In this document: positions 45,040-59,000 of the stretch, one piece after another
How positions within the stretch are numbered: position 1 is the first letter of the stretch
Layout: every line of letters begins with the position of its first letter
Assembly: GCA_026929865.2 (NCBI GenBank)
Contig: CM049397.1
Coordinates: 31,103,698-31,167,697, forward strand
Length of the DNA: 64,000 nt
Reading direction: 5' to 3'
From: Hyperoplus lanceolatus
Lineage: Eukaryota; Chordata; Actinopteri; Uranoscopiformes; Ammodytidae
Translations under genes and position numbers: made by a program
The notes under the pieces: model-generated
Seen by the model: the letters and a program-made list of their open reading frames with translations, nothing else
What the model was told of the DNA's origin: nothing
The model's database searches: none

Positions 45040-45410
45040 TACAGCTGCAACGATTAATCGACGAATCGATTATTAATCGATTATTAAAATAATCGCCAAC
45101 TATTTTGACAATTGATTAATCGTTTCAAGTAATTTTTTAATAAAAAAAATTTGAATTCTCTGATTTCAGCTTCTCAAATGTGAATATTTTCTGGTTTCTT
45201 TAATCCTATTATGACAGTAAACTGAAATATCTTTGTGTTTTGGACATAACAATACATTTGAGGAAGTCAACATGTGCTTTGGAAAATCAACATTTTTCAA
45301 CATTTTCTGACATTTTACAGGCCAAAACACGAATCGATTAATAATCGATTAATCGAGAAAATAATTGACAGATTAATCGATTATCAAAATAATCGTTAGT
45401 TGCAGCCCTA
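45040..45410 (+). mobile_element. 371-bp hAT MITE with 8-bp target duplication
   Basis: It begins TACAGCTGCAACGATTAATC and ends CGTTAGTTGCAGCCCTA. GTGCTGGG is repeated exactly on both sides (45032-45039, 45411-45418). The subterminal regions are dense in aatcgatta palindromes, as in widespread fish hAT MITEs. Confidence 0.85.
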
Positions 45411-45901
45411 GTGCTGGGAGAAATAAACAATACCAATGACAGGGATAGGAAATACCCTTGATAATAGAATTTGCATCTTATAATATTGTGTGAATAAGTA
45501 CACTCAGGTAAGTAACAGTGTTGGTTGAGTTGGCTGAGTGTACCACGTACTTCTGTTGACTTAGGCTCTGATAGCGTTTTATCAAAATTCAGACAGAAAG
45601 CCCTGTTTGAAGCCCTGTTTGACCATTAAGTCGGTGATGCAGTCGCAAACATTGCATATTGGTGATAAATACTTTCTGAAACAACATAAGGGAACCCCAC
45701 ACCGTTTAAAACCTACATGAGCAACAAGGCTCTCAGAGAAACACCTCAGCAGTTCAAATTGTAATTCAATCCTATATTAATTTGGATTTTTCCGAGGCGG
45801 GGTTCAAAACTTGATGCTCACGCCCGATAAAATCCTTAAATAATAAGCACAAAATGACAAACTCAGGATTTTGCCCTACGATATATTTTTTTTTCATACA
45901 T

Positions 45902-46139
45902 TTCAAGCTGCGGTATATGATTTCCGATTGGTCAAAGTTAACATGAGCTGACACTTTGACCAATGAGAGCGAGGCTCCGATTCTCTGTTCTTATTGGCAC
46001 GACTTTGCTGGTGTAGAGCGTGTCAGGGAGGGACCATAGGGGAGGGACCAAAGAGAACAAGTGGAGGGGTTGAGGTATTTGGATTCGAATCTCTATACCA
46101 ACTGCCATCTTCTCCCCAAATCCTCCACCCCAGCTTTAA
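45902..46139 (-). mobile_element. 238-bp TTAA-flanked MITE (family K3), copy 2, inverted
   Basis: Its reverse complement begins TTAAAGCTGGGGTGGAGGAT and shares ccctcccctatggtccctcc and gcaaagtcgtgccaataaga with copy 1. The inverted arm aagctgcggtatatgatttc is intact; the left TTAA has decayed to TTCA. Confidence 0.75.
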
Positions 46140-47267
46140 GCTCTGAAGGGCCAAGTGTGGCTCCTATTATGAGAAGCAGCAGCCATATAATTTCAGTTAC
46201 CAACAGAAAAGTTTCCCAACCAGACAGCAAGTCTCCAGACAAGCTTGAGCCAGACTGAGGCTTTAGTTAATATATTGACGCTTACAATAGCAATACTTAA
46301 AGCCTCCACAGTATTTTTTTCCAACAATGATTCTAATCCCCCTGGGGGCTGATAATGTTTAGCTCTCATAGTGCTTCAGATTATCCTCGGATGCCAATAA
46401 GCCCACGCGCCAAAACATCAGATAGAGTAACTGCAATATACGGCTTTATTTTAAGTGTTAAGACCATGACACATTTTTTGAAAATGTGCATAAAAATCAA
46501 CAAAATCAATGCGTTTCAAAATGTGTAAAATATGTGTCGGCCTCACTTCCCCGTTGTGAACAATAATAAAAATAGCTATATATAAAATGTTCAGCTTTTA
46601 CTATGCAAGCTGCACATGTCTTGATGTCTTGACAACCTGCATCCACTCACCACCATACAAGGTGTGCCATGATAATTGATTCAGTATTGATCTTCTGATG
46701 ACACACACACTCTTTGTCTGTTCCACTACGCTCATTGCTCGTGCTAACTACCCAGAACGGTTTAAGTCTATTTAACACAAACGAGGCGTCGCTGCTTCTA
46801 GTAACAGAGAACTAACCTTTAAGGTAGAAGATTTTTTTCAGACTGGTAAAATGAGCTACCAATAATCACTATACACAGCTAAATACAGTACATGCTGTTT
46901 CTGTTTTAAGTTCATTTGTAACTTAGAGTGATAAAACACGGTTGTATAGGGCTGCATCACCGGAACTGCTTCAAGTTTGCAAGGAAATGTATTCTGACAT
47001 CAAGTGCCGCAATTCTCCCAACCAAAGGCATTCATCTTTAGAGGACGAGCATGTGTGACAAGTGAATAGATATTCAACAAAACAACACATAGAAAGGAGT
47101 GTTACTAACAAATGTCTTCTGAATGTAATATGGAAATGTTACACCACCGCATTCAAACTGCAAATAAACTCAATATTATTTTTTCTCATCAATATTTTCC
47201 AAGTTCAACTTTTATGGTCTGTTACGTACAGTAGGTACAGGTCACTAATGTACAGCCATCAATTTCG

Positions 47268-47270
<3 letters not shown>

Positions 47271-47319
<49 letters not shown>

Positions 47320-47325
47320 GGGGGG
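47271..47325. repeat. (GT)n plus G tract
   Basis: About 23 GT units followed by nine G. Confidence 0.95.
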
Positions 47326-47510
47326 CCTGTCTTGTGACGTTAGTATGAGCAGCAGTGCAAAAGTAACACAGAGAGGATAAAAGGACAGAAAAGAGGAAAG
47401 TTGTCTTTTCCCTGAAGATTATAGCCCCTCAGTTTCCACGCTCCACTGCCCGCAGATCTCTCTTAATTGACCACAAAGGGTTGTAGCTAGCCATCTTACC
47501 CCCCAAATAA

Positions 47511-47649
<139 letters not shown>

Positions 47650-47885
47650 ACATGGCACCCCCGCCATTCACCCGCTAACACAGTTGGCAGGGATCCAATT
47701 ATCCTCCATTGACTGCAGAGATTAATTGAAAATAACTCATTACGCTGCGCGAGGACATTCCAAATGAGTCGGATTTCAATTTGACTCGTAAGCTGACCGC
47801 ATTTTACAGAGTCTGACTGGAACGATCACAAGGCTTAAGTCATCCGGGTGAAAAGATGGACAGACCGGCCGTTGAGACGTACAGT

Positions 47886-47902
47886 AGAGAGAGAGAGGGA
47901 GA

Positions 47903-47934
<32 letters not shown>
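47886..47934. repeat. (GA)n microsatellite
   Basis: GA run with ggga interruptions near its left end. Confidence 0.93.
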
Positions 47935-47939
<5 letters not shown>

Positions 47940-49096
47940 GGAATATCTGACATCAAATCTGAACCCTGCTGGAATACTGTCCGCCACTACATTTCACTAT
48001 TTCTTTCTACTTCTCCACCTAGTTTCAATCAAACAATTTTTTTTTCTATATACTGTTCTTAGCAATTCCTCCCCCCCTATTTTCCAGCACTTCTCTCTTC
48101 TATGGGGATATGCATGTCACAGGAATATCAACATGCCTCTCTGACAACTGAATACTCTCTCTACTGCTGCTGCTAGAAGCACACTGAAGCTTACTCTGTG
48201 CTCAGTGTTGTAGATAAGTGTGTCAGCTAAATTACTTATATGTAAATACATGCAGCAGGGAAGGTGGCAACCAAAAAAACACACATTTCTGTCACACAAC
48301 TCTCTAGGACTCCAGTCACGTCAACACCAACAGCAACAATCTAAAGCTATAGTCACCTACTGACTGCTGATATAAAGGGTATATCGTTATTGTGTTGCAT
48401 CCATTTTAAGTAGCTCCTAGTTAAACATGCATCAGTTTATAAAAAAAAGTGACAATTGTTACGGATAACAACAACACTTGATTCAACAGGAAGTCACAAT
48501 AGGAACTACTATCACATCATTTAGTCACAACTCTGCACACTGCAATTCTGCGACATTGCAGCTTCTCTCTGGGGTAAGGGTGGTGGGGGGGTAGGCTGGG
48601 TGGATGAGTGGCAGGCCTCATCAGCGACAGTCCTGCTACCCAGACTGCCCTATCCATCAAATAATACAACTCAGGGACAGGGTGGTGGGGGGGGGGGGGA
48701 AAATCTAGGTCAGTAGCTGGGGCACTGTCTGCATGGAGAGTATGCATTGGCAATTTGGCATTAGTCATTGCTGGTGTGTTTGAAGAAAAAGCATGTCACA
48801 GTTTGCTGTAGTGAATATTCAGTTGATTTATTTTTAATAGTAGGTATGCTTAAAAAAATAGCACTTTCTTGAGGAAAAAATAAATCCTTAATCATGTCAG
48901 CATTTAAAACAGGAGCCAATGCATATGTCTTGCATGTATAAACCCATTTTCATATTCATAGAAATGTGTCTTTGGGACGATTTTTGCGGAGGAATAGCCC
49001 AGATGCAAGTCCCAGTGTATTGCCTTTTAGGTTCATTTGAATTGCAAAACCGTTTCTGAAATACACGACCCCTCCTCCTCTATGAAGGGCAACCAG

Positions 49097-49127
<31 letters not shown>

Positions 49128-50582
49128 AGAAAGCCAATTGGTAGAGAGCCACACAGCAGTCACATTAACGCAGACTAATGATAGAGGCAGCGCACTGCAA
49201 AATTATGCAAAGTGTAGAACTGCCCTGTGGATCAGATGAAAGGCAAACACAACATGCCTTCGACACTCGGCTAATGACTGAGTTCATCTTTTTTCTCTTC
49301 AAGTCAGCCAGAAAAATAGCTGAGTCTTGGATGCTGCTCTATTTAACTCAAGAAGAAGAACACAGCTGAGGTCATCTTAAAATGATTGCGTGCGGCAGCC
49401 AGAGCAATATAAAGGGTTTGCTGATATTCTAGACTGATACTGGCCTTCGTATGTAAGATCAGATATCGTCTAGCGCTGACGTGATGGGGTTTTCTCTTCT
49501 GTTGGCAGCCATGGAAGATGGATTGAAGTGTCTGTCTGCAGTGTCCCAGATTCCCCCCCCCCCCCCATCCCCAAACAACAGGACAAAAGTCACTTGAGAC
49601 TGCTTGGCCACATTAGAATTTAATTAGATTGGGTTTCAGTTAAGAGTTTTCCCCGTCAAATTATGGTTTGAAACATGTCGTAAAAGCACGCATGGCAAGA
49701 TAATTTTGAGAGACACACTGCATATGTGTTTTTTTTGGCATATCATTGGTTATAATATAGAAAAATACATAAGGGATGCTACTGATGCTTATTTTCAGTA
49801 TCACTTCATTTTCCTGAGGATTTTCTCAGTAAATAATTCTATGAATGAAATGTAAACAATATTGTATTCTCAAGGTTCTAGATCCTATCTTCAAATGTGT
49901 TATTTTGGTCCGACCAACTAAAAGCCAATGACATGGAAAAAAGTAAATGGACAAAAGCTTCACATTTGACAAGCTGGAACAATACGATGTTTGCGTTTGT
50001 CTTTCCCAAGTCACTGATTAATGCATCGCAGCTCTAACATATTCTAAAACCTATTGACAATTGGATTACAGAGCATATAATAGCTTTAGGAACCTGCTTG
50101 AAGAAACACACACACGCCCTTCAGTGTTGCCAGAATTCCTCCGCAGCAGGCTAAAGAGACCCTACACCCTGATCAAGTGTTATTAACCCTGCCGTATGAC
50201 AGCCACACAGCACACTACGAAACCCTTACACACTTCAACGATGCTTCTCCATTACCTTAAACATCATTTTGAGGAGCTATCAAAAAACGGAGATCCTTTG
50301 AGATGCCTGTAGTATAGCTGTAATGACTCCATCTATTCCCTGGTGATGGCTGGTTATGCAGAGGGAATTTTTCTGGCAATCTGTGTGGCAATTACGGAAA
50401 TCTACTGAGCACAGATGTGGCCAGTGCTTGACTAATTATAGAAAAAGGGTTTGCAGAAGACTAGATTGAAGTGGCAATCCCTATTAGGAGCACTTTTAAA
50501 AACACAACTAGAATAGTAAGAGCGTACCTGGCCCATGTTCTGGACACAGTTCAACAGGAAGAATTTGACAGCTGGCACAGTT

Positions 50583-50720
50583 CCATTACATTACATTACA
50601 TTTTATTTAGCCGACGCTTTTATCCAAAGTGACTTCCATTAAGTGCATTCAACAATGAAGGTACAAACTCAAAACAACAGAAATCACCCAAGTACTATAG
50701 CTTCAAATAAACTAAACTAC
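50583..50720 (+). repeat. Dispersed fish repeat with ttatttagccgacgctttta core
   Basis: cattacattacattttattt followed by agccgacgcttttatccaaa and gtgacttccattaagtgcat is a motif recurring across fish genomes, probably the end of a SINE or LINE. No family name is claimed. Confidence 0.5.
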
Positions 50721-52398
50721 AAGGTGCCACACGTGAGTGCTACATGGAGACTGCATTTAACTACTCTATGCCTCACCTGGGGGTGCAACAGCTAAACGGA
50801 AGTTTCGGCAATTTTTTGAAATTACCATTTATTTTACACTGGTCCAGGTCATAAGGCTATTAGGGAACTTTCACAACTGCCTTGTTTGGTTCGATTGCAA
50901 CAAACTCTGGTTGGTTTCCACCTTTGCTGCAGCAGTCATACTTGGGTGTGCACCAAAAGCAGACCAAACAAGCGTACCAAGACCTTGTTGAAGAGGTGAT
51001 CGTAGTAGGCTTTCATCAAACTCAGACCCAACTGCAGGAAGCGATGCATAACAAGCTCACATACCTAAGGGAGATATACACACACATCCCCCTAAAATAA
51101 GCCTCTGGATCTATTTACTGACTTGTGCAGGTGCATTGCTCCTTCCACACTCCCCTCCTCATTATCCCGCCTGCATGCTCACTGTGGCCAGACACTAATC
51201 ATGATGGTTAGATGCCTGACTTCACCGGCCTTTGGTTCCACCATGCATAAACATACACTACCAACACAAGCAGTGTTACTGTCCGTGTAAAGATTAAGTC
51301 CCTGCTTGGATGATTTCCCATTTTGCAGAAACCAAATGGGCCCAATTCCAATTCTAACAGGAACCAGATCAGCTCAAAGAGGCCTCTCTGTATTTATAAG
51401 GCTTTACAGTGCAGGTCATGTCACTATAATCTAGCCAACCAATTGGGAGACTCACCAGTTTTTAGTGGTATTCATAAAAATAACAATCTGAACTCATCCA
51501 TCAACTTGCTGTTATTGGAGCATAGACGTACTGTGAGAAATGTTAAGAAGGGACGGTTAGACATGAAGTTACATGTTTACAAAATAACAAACACTGTAGC
51601 TAGTCTCAGAGAAATATTCTTCAGTTCACTTAAAATCACTCGTACAGTTTATTACAACACATACGAAGAGATGTGTCTTCATGAGTGGTTCTCGCATGAG
51701 TCACAGTGTCTGGTTCTAGTTGCAGATAAGGTGGATGAACTTTTTAGCAAATGCAAAACATGTCTCCCACATGACAGATTAGACGTTTATGTATGCAAGT
51801 AGATATCATCATATTGTTAAAAAAAAACAGATCCGTGGGGTGAGGACCAAATGAGACTATCACTCACACTCACACATACATAGCCGTCTCTTTACCTCCA
51901 GCCAGACATTCAATCCCTTCACACAAAGCTCCCCAATCGTCTCCCATTACCAAAGAAGCATAGTGAAGCAGCCACGGCAACCTCAGCTCTCCCTCACAGT
52001 GCTGGAAGGAGAAGCAGTGTTGCCCAGACAGGCCCCAGAGAGCACAAGACAATTGGTTGATTATTACCAACACAGGTAGTACATGTGTCACTTTGATAGG
52101 CAGAATTTTACAGGGATCCATTTCCATGTTTCTGATAGTCATATGAGTAAGACGTGCGCGATCCACTGTGGGGATAAGAGCACATTAGGTTTGTATTTAT
52201 TTCTACCTTTTCTATGATGTTCAAAAAGATCTTTGCAAAGCTGAGTGGATGACAGGTGAGTCGGAGAAAGTAAAAATATAGAAAAAAAACATACTGTCTA
52301 GTTTCTCGTTGATAATAATGTGTTGGCAACGTTTTGGTCAACAGACCTACTTCCTGTAGTACCTTTTCTATTATGTTAGTTTTTCATTTATGCAGCAG

Positions 52399-52711
52399 TA
52401 GGGATGGGACCGAATCCCGATCCAATCCAATATTGGTATCTGGTGCCGTTGTGGCCATAAATCCCTCACCGGACTTCAGACTTCACCGACAGACTTACAG
52501 ATCAATGTTCAATAGGTTAAACCAGGTCTCTTCACTCCACACTATATTAGATCAATGATGCTGTTTTTGTTCAAATACAACCTCATTTGACCAAACACAT
52601 GATACCAACAACAGCAACAACAACTATAATACTGTCCAAGGAAAGAGCGCAAATTAGAATCAGTATTGGCAGATATCCAAATCAGGGTATCGGAATCGGA
52701 ACTGAAAAAAG
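52399..52711 (+). mobile_element. Degenerate hAT-like element (tagggatgggaccgaatccc)
   Basis: The left end tagggatgggaccgaatccc and internal tattggtatctggtgccg, with a right part ggtatcggaatcggaactga, resemble fish hAT elements having gatccgatattggtatcgg subtermini. The right terminus and target duplication are not clear. Confidence 0.4.
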
Positions 52712-53690
52712 GTGGATTTATGCGTCTCTATTCAGCGGTGAAGTTCTGCTGTCTCTTAGTGGTTTCATATCTCACAGGTCAGCACAGCAAATGTAATGGT
52801 ATATCACTCACTCCTCATCCTTATTGTGACCCTCCTGCTCTTCCATTTCAGCACATTTCTACACACAAAAAAACCAACAACAACCTAGGAACCAAAACAC
52901 ATGTCTTGTCAAATGATTCCATCTACATGTTAACCTCTTTAGCCCCCGTTGTTCACCTTTGACCAAACGCAGTCTGGATGAAATGTATACCAGCAGGCTG
53001 TGTCACGATATATATCCCCCCCCCCCCCACCCCTCACCCTTTAAAGATGGACAATGAAGCTGTCAGCCTCCACCCTGCAATAAATCTCCAGGACGAAGGC
53101 AGCTCGTAACATACGCTAACCTCTTCATCACTGACAACCATGCATCATGGACTGCATTAATCAGAGCTATCTCACTGACACAGTCAAAGTGGGGGGGATG
53201 TGGTGGGGACTATACTCCCAGCCAGGCATAGTATATGAGCGCTTGCTTGCTTGCTTGAGTGACACTGGCTTTAGTGTATGAGGAGCTGTAGGTGGAAATA
53301 TAGCAGATTTTTGATGAAAGGGTCTAAATCTATGTATCAAAGTATATTATAGCCCAAATTCACATATAAATGCCACAACAACATAAGAGAAAATACATAA
53401 AACAATCCAACATCCATAGCCTATATAAAACTAAAGAAAATCACTTCAAATAAAGCGTTACAAACAAGACATGACTTAAATAGTTCCAGATGATAAAATG
53501 CATGAGCAAGTGTATGGAAAACTAAACATAAAAACGATAGCCTATGCACAGTGACTGATTACATGTTGGGTTATCTGCATCCAAATTTACAGATGAAAAT
53601 TAAGGTGAATTCCAACCCTCCTTCCACATGAAAAAGGGTGAAGTTTAAACACATAAGCAATAGGGAAAGCCAAGGGATAGGATAACTCAC

Positions 53691-53906
53691 CTCCCAAGCT
53701 CGTCTCCAATTTCGTAAAATTCCTCAACATTTTCCTGGTTGAAAAGGGTCATGTTGTCCACGCACTTCCTCCCGACCATGGGCATGTCCTCTTCTCGGTA
53801 AACGACGCACCGGGCTCTTCACAGCGGCACCATCCCCTACCAGCAGCGGCCACCGGTCTGGGCTGGGTTACACACAGGCAGCCACACGATCCTCCTCATG
53901 TTAGAG
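53691..53906 (-). CDS. dapk1: dapk1 exon 2: 5' UTR and start codon, residues 1-21
   Basis: The minus strand reads MTLFNQENVEEFYEIGDELG, then the first two bases of Ser21. This aligns with the N-terminus of vertebrate DAPK1 ([20 protein letters not shown]). The start ATG is at 53752-53750 with A at -3. The donor is gtgagt (53690-53685) and the acceptor ag is at 53908-53907 after a pyrimidine-rich stretch, leaving 154 nt of 5' UTR in the exon. Coding length is 62 nt, ending in phase 2. Two in-frame ATGs lie upstream (53785 and 53779) after an in-frame TGA, so an 11- or 9-residue N-terminal extension is possible. The 53752 start is preferred because it matches the family. Confidence 0.92.
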
Positions 53907-54719
53907 CTGCCAAGAGCGAGAGAGGATAGGGAAAGGAGAAACAAATGAAAAAATCAATGAGATCTTCGACTATTATGGCAGTTTTTTGGGGGGTTAACTG
54001 CAAGAAATGGGCGTTCAGTCAACAAAAGGAAACCAAACTGCCCAAGCAATAATGACCCTGCACCTTACAGGGCGACGTCACGACTCCTGGAGAGAGTGAT
54101 CTTTCCTCCCAGTCCGAACACACTCCGCTATCTCTGTTATTTGGAATTATTGCTAGGCTATAAAAACACAATAGTAGCCTAATATAACTATGTCAGTGTG
54201 TGTGTGTCACCACCCGGCTGGTTAGGAATGCAAAATAACCTCCCCTCCCCTCATGAAAGCTTGGTGTAGCCATGGGAAACACGCTATAGCCACCACCTCC
54301 TTCTTCTTTTATAGTCCAGCCAGAAAAATGACTGCTGAGTAGCCGCCCCGTCCTCTTTCAGAATAATGACCCTAAAAGACCCGGACAGGTGTTTCGCCCA
54401 GTTTTAACTCCCTCTCCTCCAAGTCTCTATCTCAAACACATTTTAGGCTACACTTATTAGCAAAAACTGTTCAGCTTTTCCCCTTCAATGTAAAAGATAC
54501 ACGTCTCGCGCGTGTAGTATTCCTCTGCAGTGTGTGAAATAGTCGCGAGCGCTTCTCTTGACCCGACAACATAAGACAGAATTGTGTGTATAAACTGTGA
54601 AGTAAAAGCTTTTTTCTTACGGTTTTCCCGGTGGGTATCCCCGCTGCCAAACGTAGCCGAAAATTCATGCGTTTTTTTTAGTGGGAGTCTCTGAACCCCG
54701 GTTTCTTTTTGGGCTTACG
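53907..54719 (-). other. dapk1: Presumed dapk1 intron 1
   Basis: Lies between the acceptor at 53907-53908 and the donor at 54718-54713. It contains CpG-containing sequence in its right half (54500-54719) and no repeat. Confidence 0.45.
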
Positions 54720-54900
54720 TACGGAAGACAAAATGCAGCTGCCGCTGGCTGCGTGAAACGGGAGAAATCAACGTTAACAATGTAAAAGGCAGTCTGGTTC
54801 TGGCGCTGCGTTCAATGTCTGTGAGAATGTTTTGGAGACGCACGCTGGAGCAACACGAGTTAAGGCGTTGGGAGGTTCTTGTTTTGCCGTAACGTAGCCT
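54720..54900 (-). promoter_or_regulatory. dapk1: Probable dapk1 first (non-coding) exon and promoter region
   Basis: On the minus strand a strong donor (gtaagc at 54718-54713) follows a moderately CpG-rich stretch containing cgcagccagcggcagctgc. A non-coding first exon ending at 54719 and spliced to the acceptor at 53907 would make a normal vertebrate 5' structure. CpGs are denser from about 54500 to 54900 than in the surrounding introns. A second possible donor (gtaaga) lies near 54618. The transcription start cannot be fixed from sequence alone and no clear TATA box is seen. This assignment is inferred. Confidence 0.4.
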
Positions 54901-55069
54901 ATATTAAACACTAACAGTAACATCAAACGATTACGCATATAACTCAAAGGAGAAGCAATGTCATATCATGTTATATGTCTATATCTATGGTTAGTTTGCG
55001 TGTGTTTTTTCTTCTCTTTCAACAAAGTGATTGTAATGACCATTTTTCTACGTGCCGTAAATGCAGCAC

Positions 55070-55169
<100 letters not shown>

Positions 55170-55516
55170 GTTGGAGGAGCTGCTTGACTCGCACGAGGGC
55201 AGCAAAGCTTTCACTTTTAAGAACATGAACTTTGCGTAGTAGACTTTGTATGTCATGAAAAAGTTAGTTGTAAATTAGTTATTTATTTTATTTTGATGGT
55301 AAAAATCATATCCATAAGGAACAGCCACATCCATGCCCATTTCTTGAATTAAAATAGGCTACTCTAGAAGACATTAATCATTCAAAAGCAATTATTGATT
55401 TATAACATTTTATATGAAGTCCAATCCTATACACCTGGCAATGTAGGCCTATAGAGTGCATTATGTTGCCATGTTGCCGAAGCCTAATTCTATCGAAAAG
55501 AGAAGTAAGAGTATAT

Positions 55517-55651
<135 letters not shown>

Positions 55652-55895
55652 CCTTATTGGTTTTCCTTTGAAAAAAATATTGCGATGTAGACCTATAAAA
55701 TAATAATAATTGAAATATAAATAATTGATTTCTAACATTTTATATGAACCCAAGGGCAGTGTTAGTCACCTGGCAATGTAGTTATGTAATGAAGTATGAA
55801 GTACATTATGTTGCCCTGACTTTATTGTTCCTTAACAAAACATTGTCGTCCCCAATGATCTCATAGAGTGAGGATAACTAATTCACTGACAAAAC

Positions 55896-56035
55896 CATCC
55901 ATCCATTTATCTATCGGGTCATTTTTCTAAACCGTTTACCCCCTTCAGTGCTGCGGGGGTGGGGGGGGGGGCTGGGGCCTTTCCCAGCATGCATTGGGAG
56001 AAGACACAGGTCTGCATTGCATGTCCATGGGCAGG
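55896..56035 (+). repeat. Dispersed fish repeat fragment (ccatccatttatc ... aaaccgttta)
   Basis: ccatccatccatttatctat, tttctaaaccgtttaccccc and gctggggcctttcccagcat follow the order of a very common fish repeat, interrupted here by a G tract. Position is upstream of dapk1. Confidence 0.5.
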
Positions 56036-59000
56036 AGGCCCCCGCTGACCTTTCACTCTCCACGGCTCATTATCACGCTGATTGGTATTGTACATGCTCA
56101 GTCAAGGTGAAGTGTAAAACGCTGTTACCATCACATCTGATTCACTGTAAGGACATTAGATCCCTGCTAGAGTCCACAGCTGCAGATAGAGTTGTTATTT
56201 TAATCTGTGGGTGATCTGCCAATTATATTTGAGATCCTTTCAGTGTGTACAATGTCAAAAAGTGTGCGAGAAATGCTACATCACAAGTTCTCAAAACTTC
56301 AAGATGTCGACTAGGTGGAGGAAGGATTCAGAGATTCAAGTAAAAGCTGCAATACAGTAATGTTAAAATAGTTCATGAAGTAAGCCCTAAATTGAATATG
56401 TCATTGCTGATGCATTCATGTGTCATTTGAAAAACTATGTTATAAAACATACTGTTGGATAGTTAATAATCCTAAAACTATATCATATTTTATCAACTCA
56501 TCATGTGTGCAAAATCTAAATCTCTAACATAAGAAGTAAGTAAATTTAAAAACTACAATATTTCCCTCTGAAATGTAGTAGAGTAAGAGTAAGGGAGGGA
56601 CTATTGAATAGATCAATATTAGCTTCATTATTAGCACAATCATATTCAAACTTATTCAATAAAACTTTATAGAGATGATAACATCCAATTAAGCAATTCA
56701 CACAATTACAATTTATGTTCTGAGCAATTCATTTGTAACATATCATATCTTTTTTTATTTAATTTGGACTCAAATCAACACAAATTGCCTTATTGCACCA
56801 CTCTGGGAGAGTTCTAATGTTTTTATCTCTGTCTAATAATGTGCAGTTTGGTCTGACAACAGCAACATGACAAATCATTCATTTTAATCTTGTTAATGTG
56901 CTCCCTTTGGCTCTCACATGGGGCATATAAGAGCTTTGTAGTGATATACGACACTCAGTTCCATCCATTATATCATAAAAACCCTCTCTGTCCCACGCTT
57001 AGCATGACCAGCACGATAATGACTCATAAATCATATTTTATTACACATATACTGCACATTTTACCGCTTGTGCACGCAAATAATGAAACGGATATGTGCA
57101 GTTTTAGCAACGATAAGTATCCATAGCTGTTGTATTCAAGGACAATGGGATACCTTAAGGATTACACATTATATGGAAACATCAGGCTTGTGTTATGTTG
57201 TTAGGGATGGAGGGATATTCCCCTGTTGACCTGTAAAAAAGTTACTACACCATCTGCTGGTGACGCGCTGCACAAGTATGAAACAGCATTTATCTGACAG
57301 CAGTCACATTGTTGTGCCTGATTTAATAGTTAAATTAGGCAAAGACTACTTTAAAAAAAACATATTTAGAATGCTTTACTAAGGTTACTGTAGCATAAGT
57401 CGCTCTTGTGTTTAAAACAAAAAAGTGTGGAAGAGACAAATATGCCATACTTTGAAAGCAGTATTGAAATAGAAATATGTTACTGGACCTTTACATTGGT
57501 TTAAAAATGCCGCTTGGAGTAATATCGGGCCGAATTTTTGTAAAACCCAGGACCTGCTTCTTACCGTGTATATAACAAACACATTACAATTGCTTTTGTT
57601 ACTCACATGTTTTTAAGAATAAATTCCATTTATGACAGAGAAACTCAAGATACACAAAGATTGAGAATATTACATCTTATTTTTAATAGAAAACATGTAT
57701 AGACCAAGTATTGCTGATCTTTCAGATCATTTTATTGCAGCAAGAATGTTTTTAAAGTACAAAACATTATAAAACAGTTATCAAGAAGAGCAGTGATAAA
57801 AATCACTACATTGTTTGAAAAATAGTTCCCTTTTGTTTCAGTTTCAGTCTTTGGGGCAAGAGATACATCAATAGTCGTAGTAGAAATAGTAATAAATATC
57901 TAAAGTTGTCATTATGGCTACAATTTTTTTTTATGTACCACGGAAATACTGAAAAAGAAACTTTCCAATTCATTAGTGGGCTGTGTAGTGGCTCCTCAAA
58001 TCAAAAACTTAATGTTAATCAGTTGCAATATTTTACCAAACTGCAAAAAAAAATAAAAAATCTGTATCATGAGATATTTTCCTTTTTCTCATTATGACAC
58101 ATCCCACAAGTAAAAAACATTATGCCATATTTGTGACCCATACATAAGATTACAGGACTTGCATTTGTATTTACCAGGCTATGCCCACCCCTCCTCTGTG
58201 TGAAAGCAGTGCTCCAGTATAATGGAATTGAAAACATGATCTATCACAAAACTGGACATAAAAGATTGGAAGGAAACTTGATTTTGAATTTGATAATTAA
58301 AAAAACACTTATAAAAAAACAGAACAGTTTACAAACATGCAGTCAGACTTTACAGTAAATAATAACCAAGCTTTTCCCAACACTGACCTCCAGCATCAGA
58401 TTCTGTGTGATGAGTGACACCTTCACTGAAGAGTAAACTACAGTCTCTTTACATCTTTGGTTACTAGCAGGGTTAGTGGTTAGTACATTACATTCTGGGC
58501 AATGACTGTAAAAACAGATGATCAGATACAAACACTAGAGATGCTCTGACAGGTTTGTGATGTCACAGAATGTTCTTCCCCAGTCTTAAAGGTTTACATT
58601 CAACTGCAGATATAAAAATGATGAATGGATAAAAAACAGTTATTACACCTCCATGGATACCATGACAAGGAAAAGTCAAATATTACAATTGTTCAATTTT
58701 AAAAACAAAATCGCATTAGGACTAAACCTCTAAAACTCACCAAATAAAATGATTAGGACCTTGAGCTGTATATTTTCAAAATTATTTCAAATAACGTTTT
58801 TTGCTTTACTAAAACATTGCTAGTCATTGAGTGAGTCACATGAAACGTCTTCTTTTAAAAATCCTTATCTTTCATCAAACATACTCGTCATTATTTTTTT
58901 CTGTGTCCCACAATCCAAGAATTTAGGTAATATTTTCAGAAAGCTGATACAAGCGAACGTCTTGCTTAAGCAAATAACATGCTTTTGGCATAATAACTGA

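Noticed and set aside
51323..51802. 159-codon plus-strand ORF in the large dapk1 intron
   Set aside because: No recognisable domain, low-complexity Asn-rich start, no conserved splice or poly(A) context. It is long enough to test against transcripts but not to claim.
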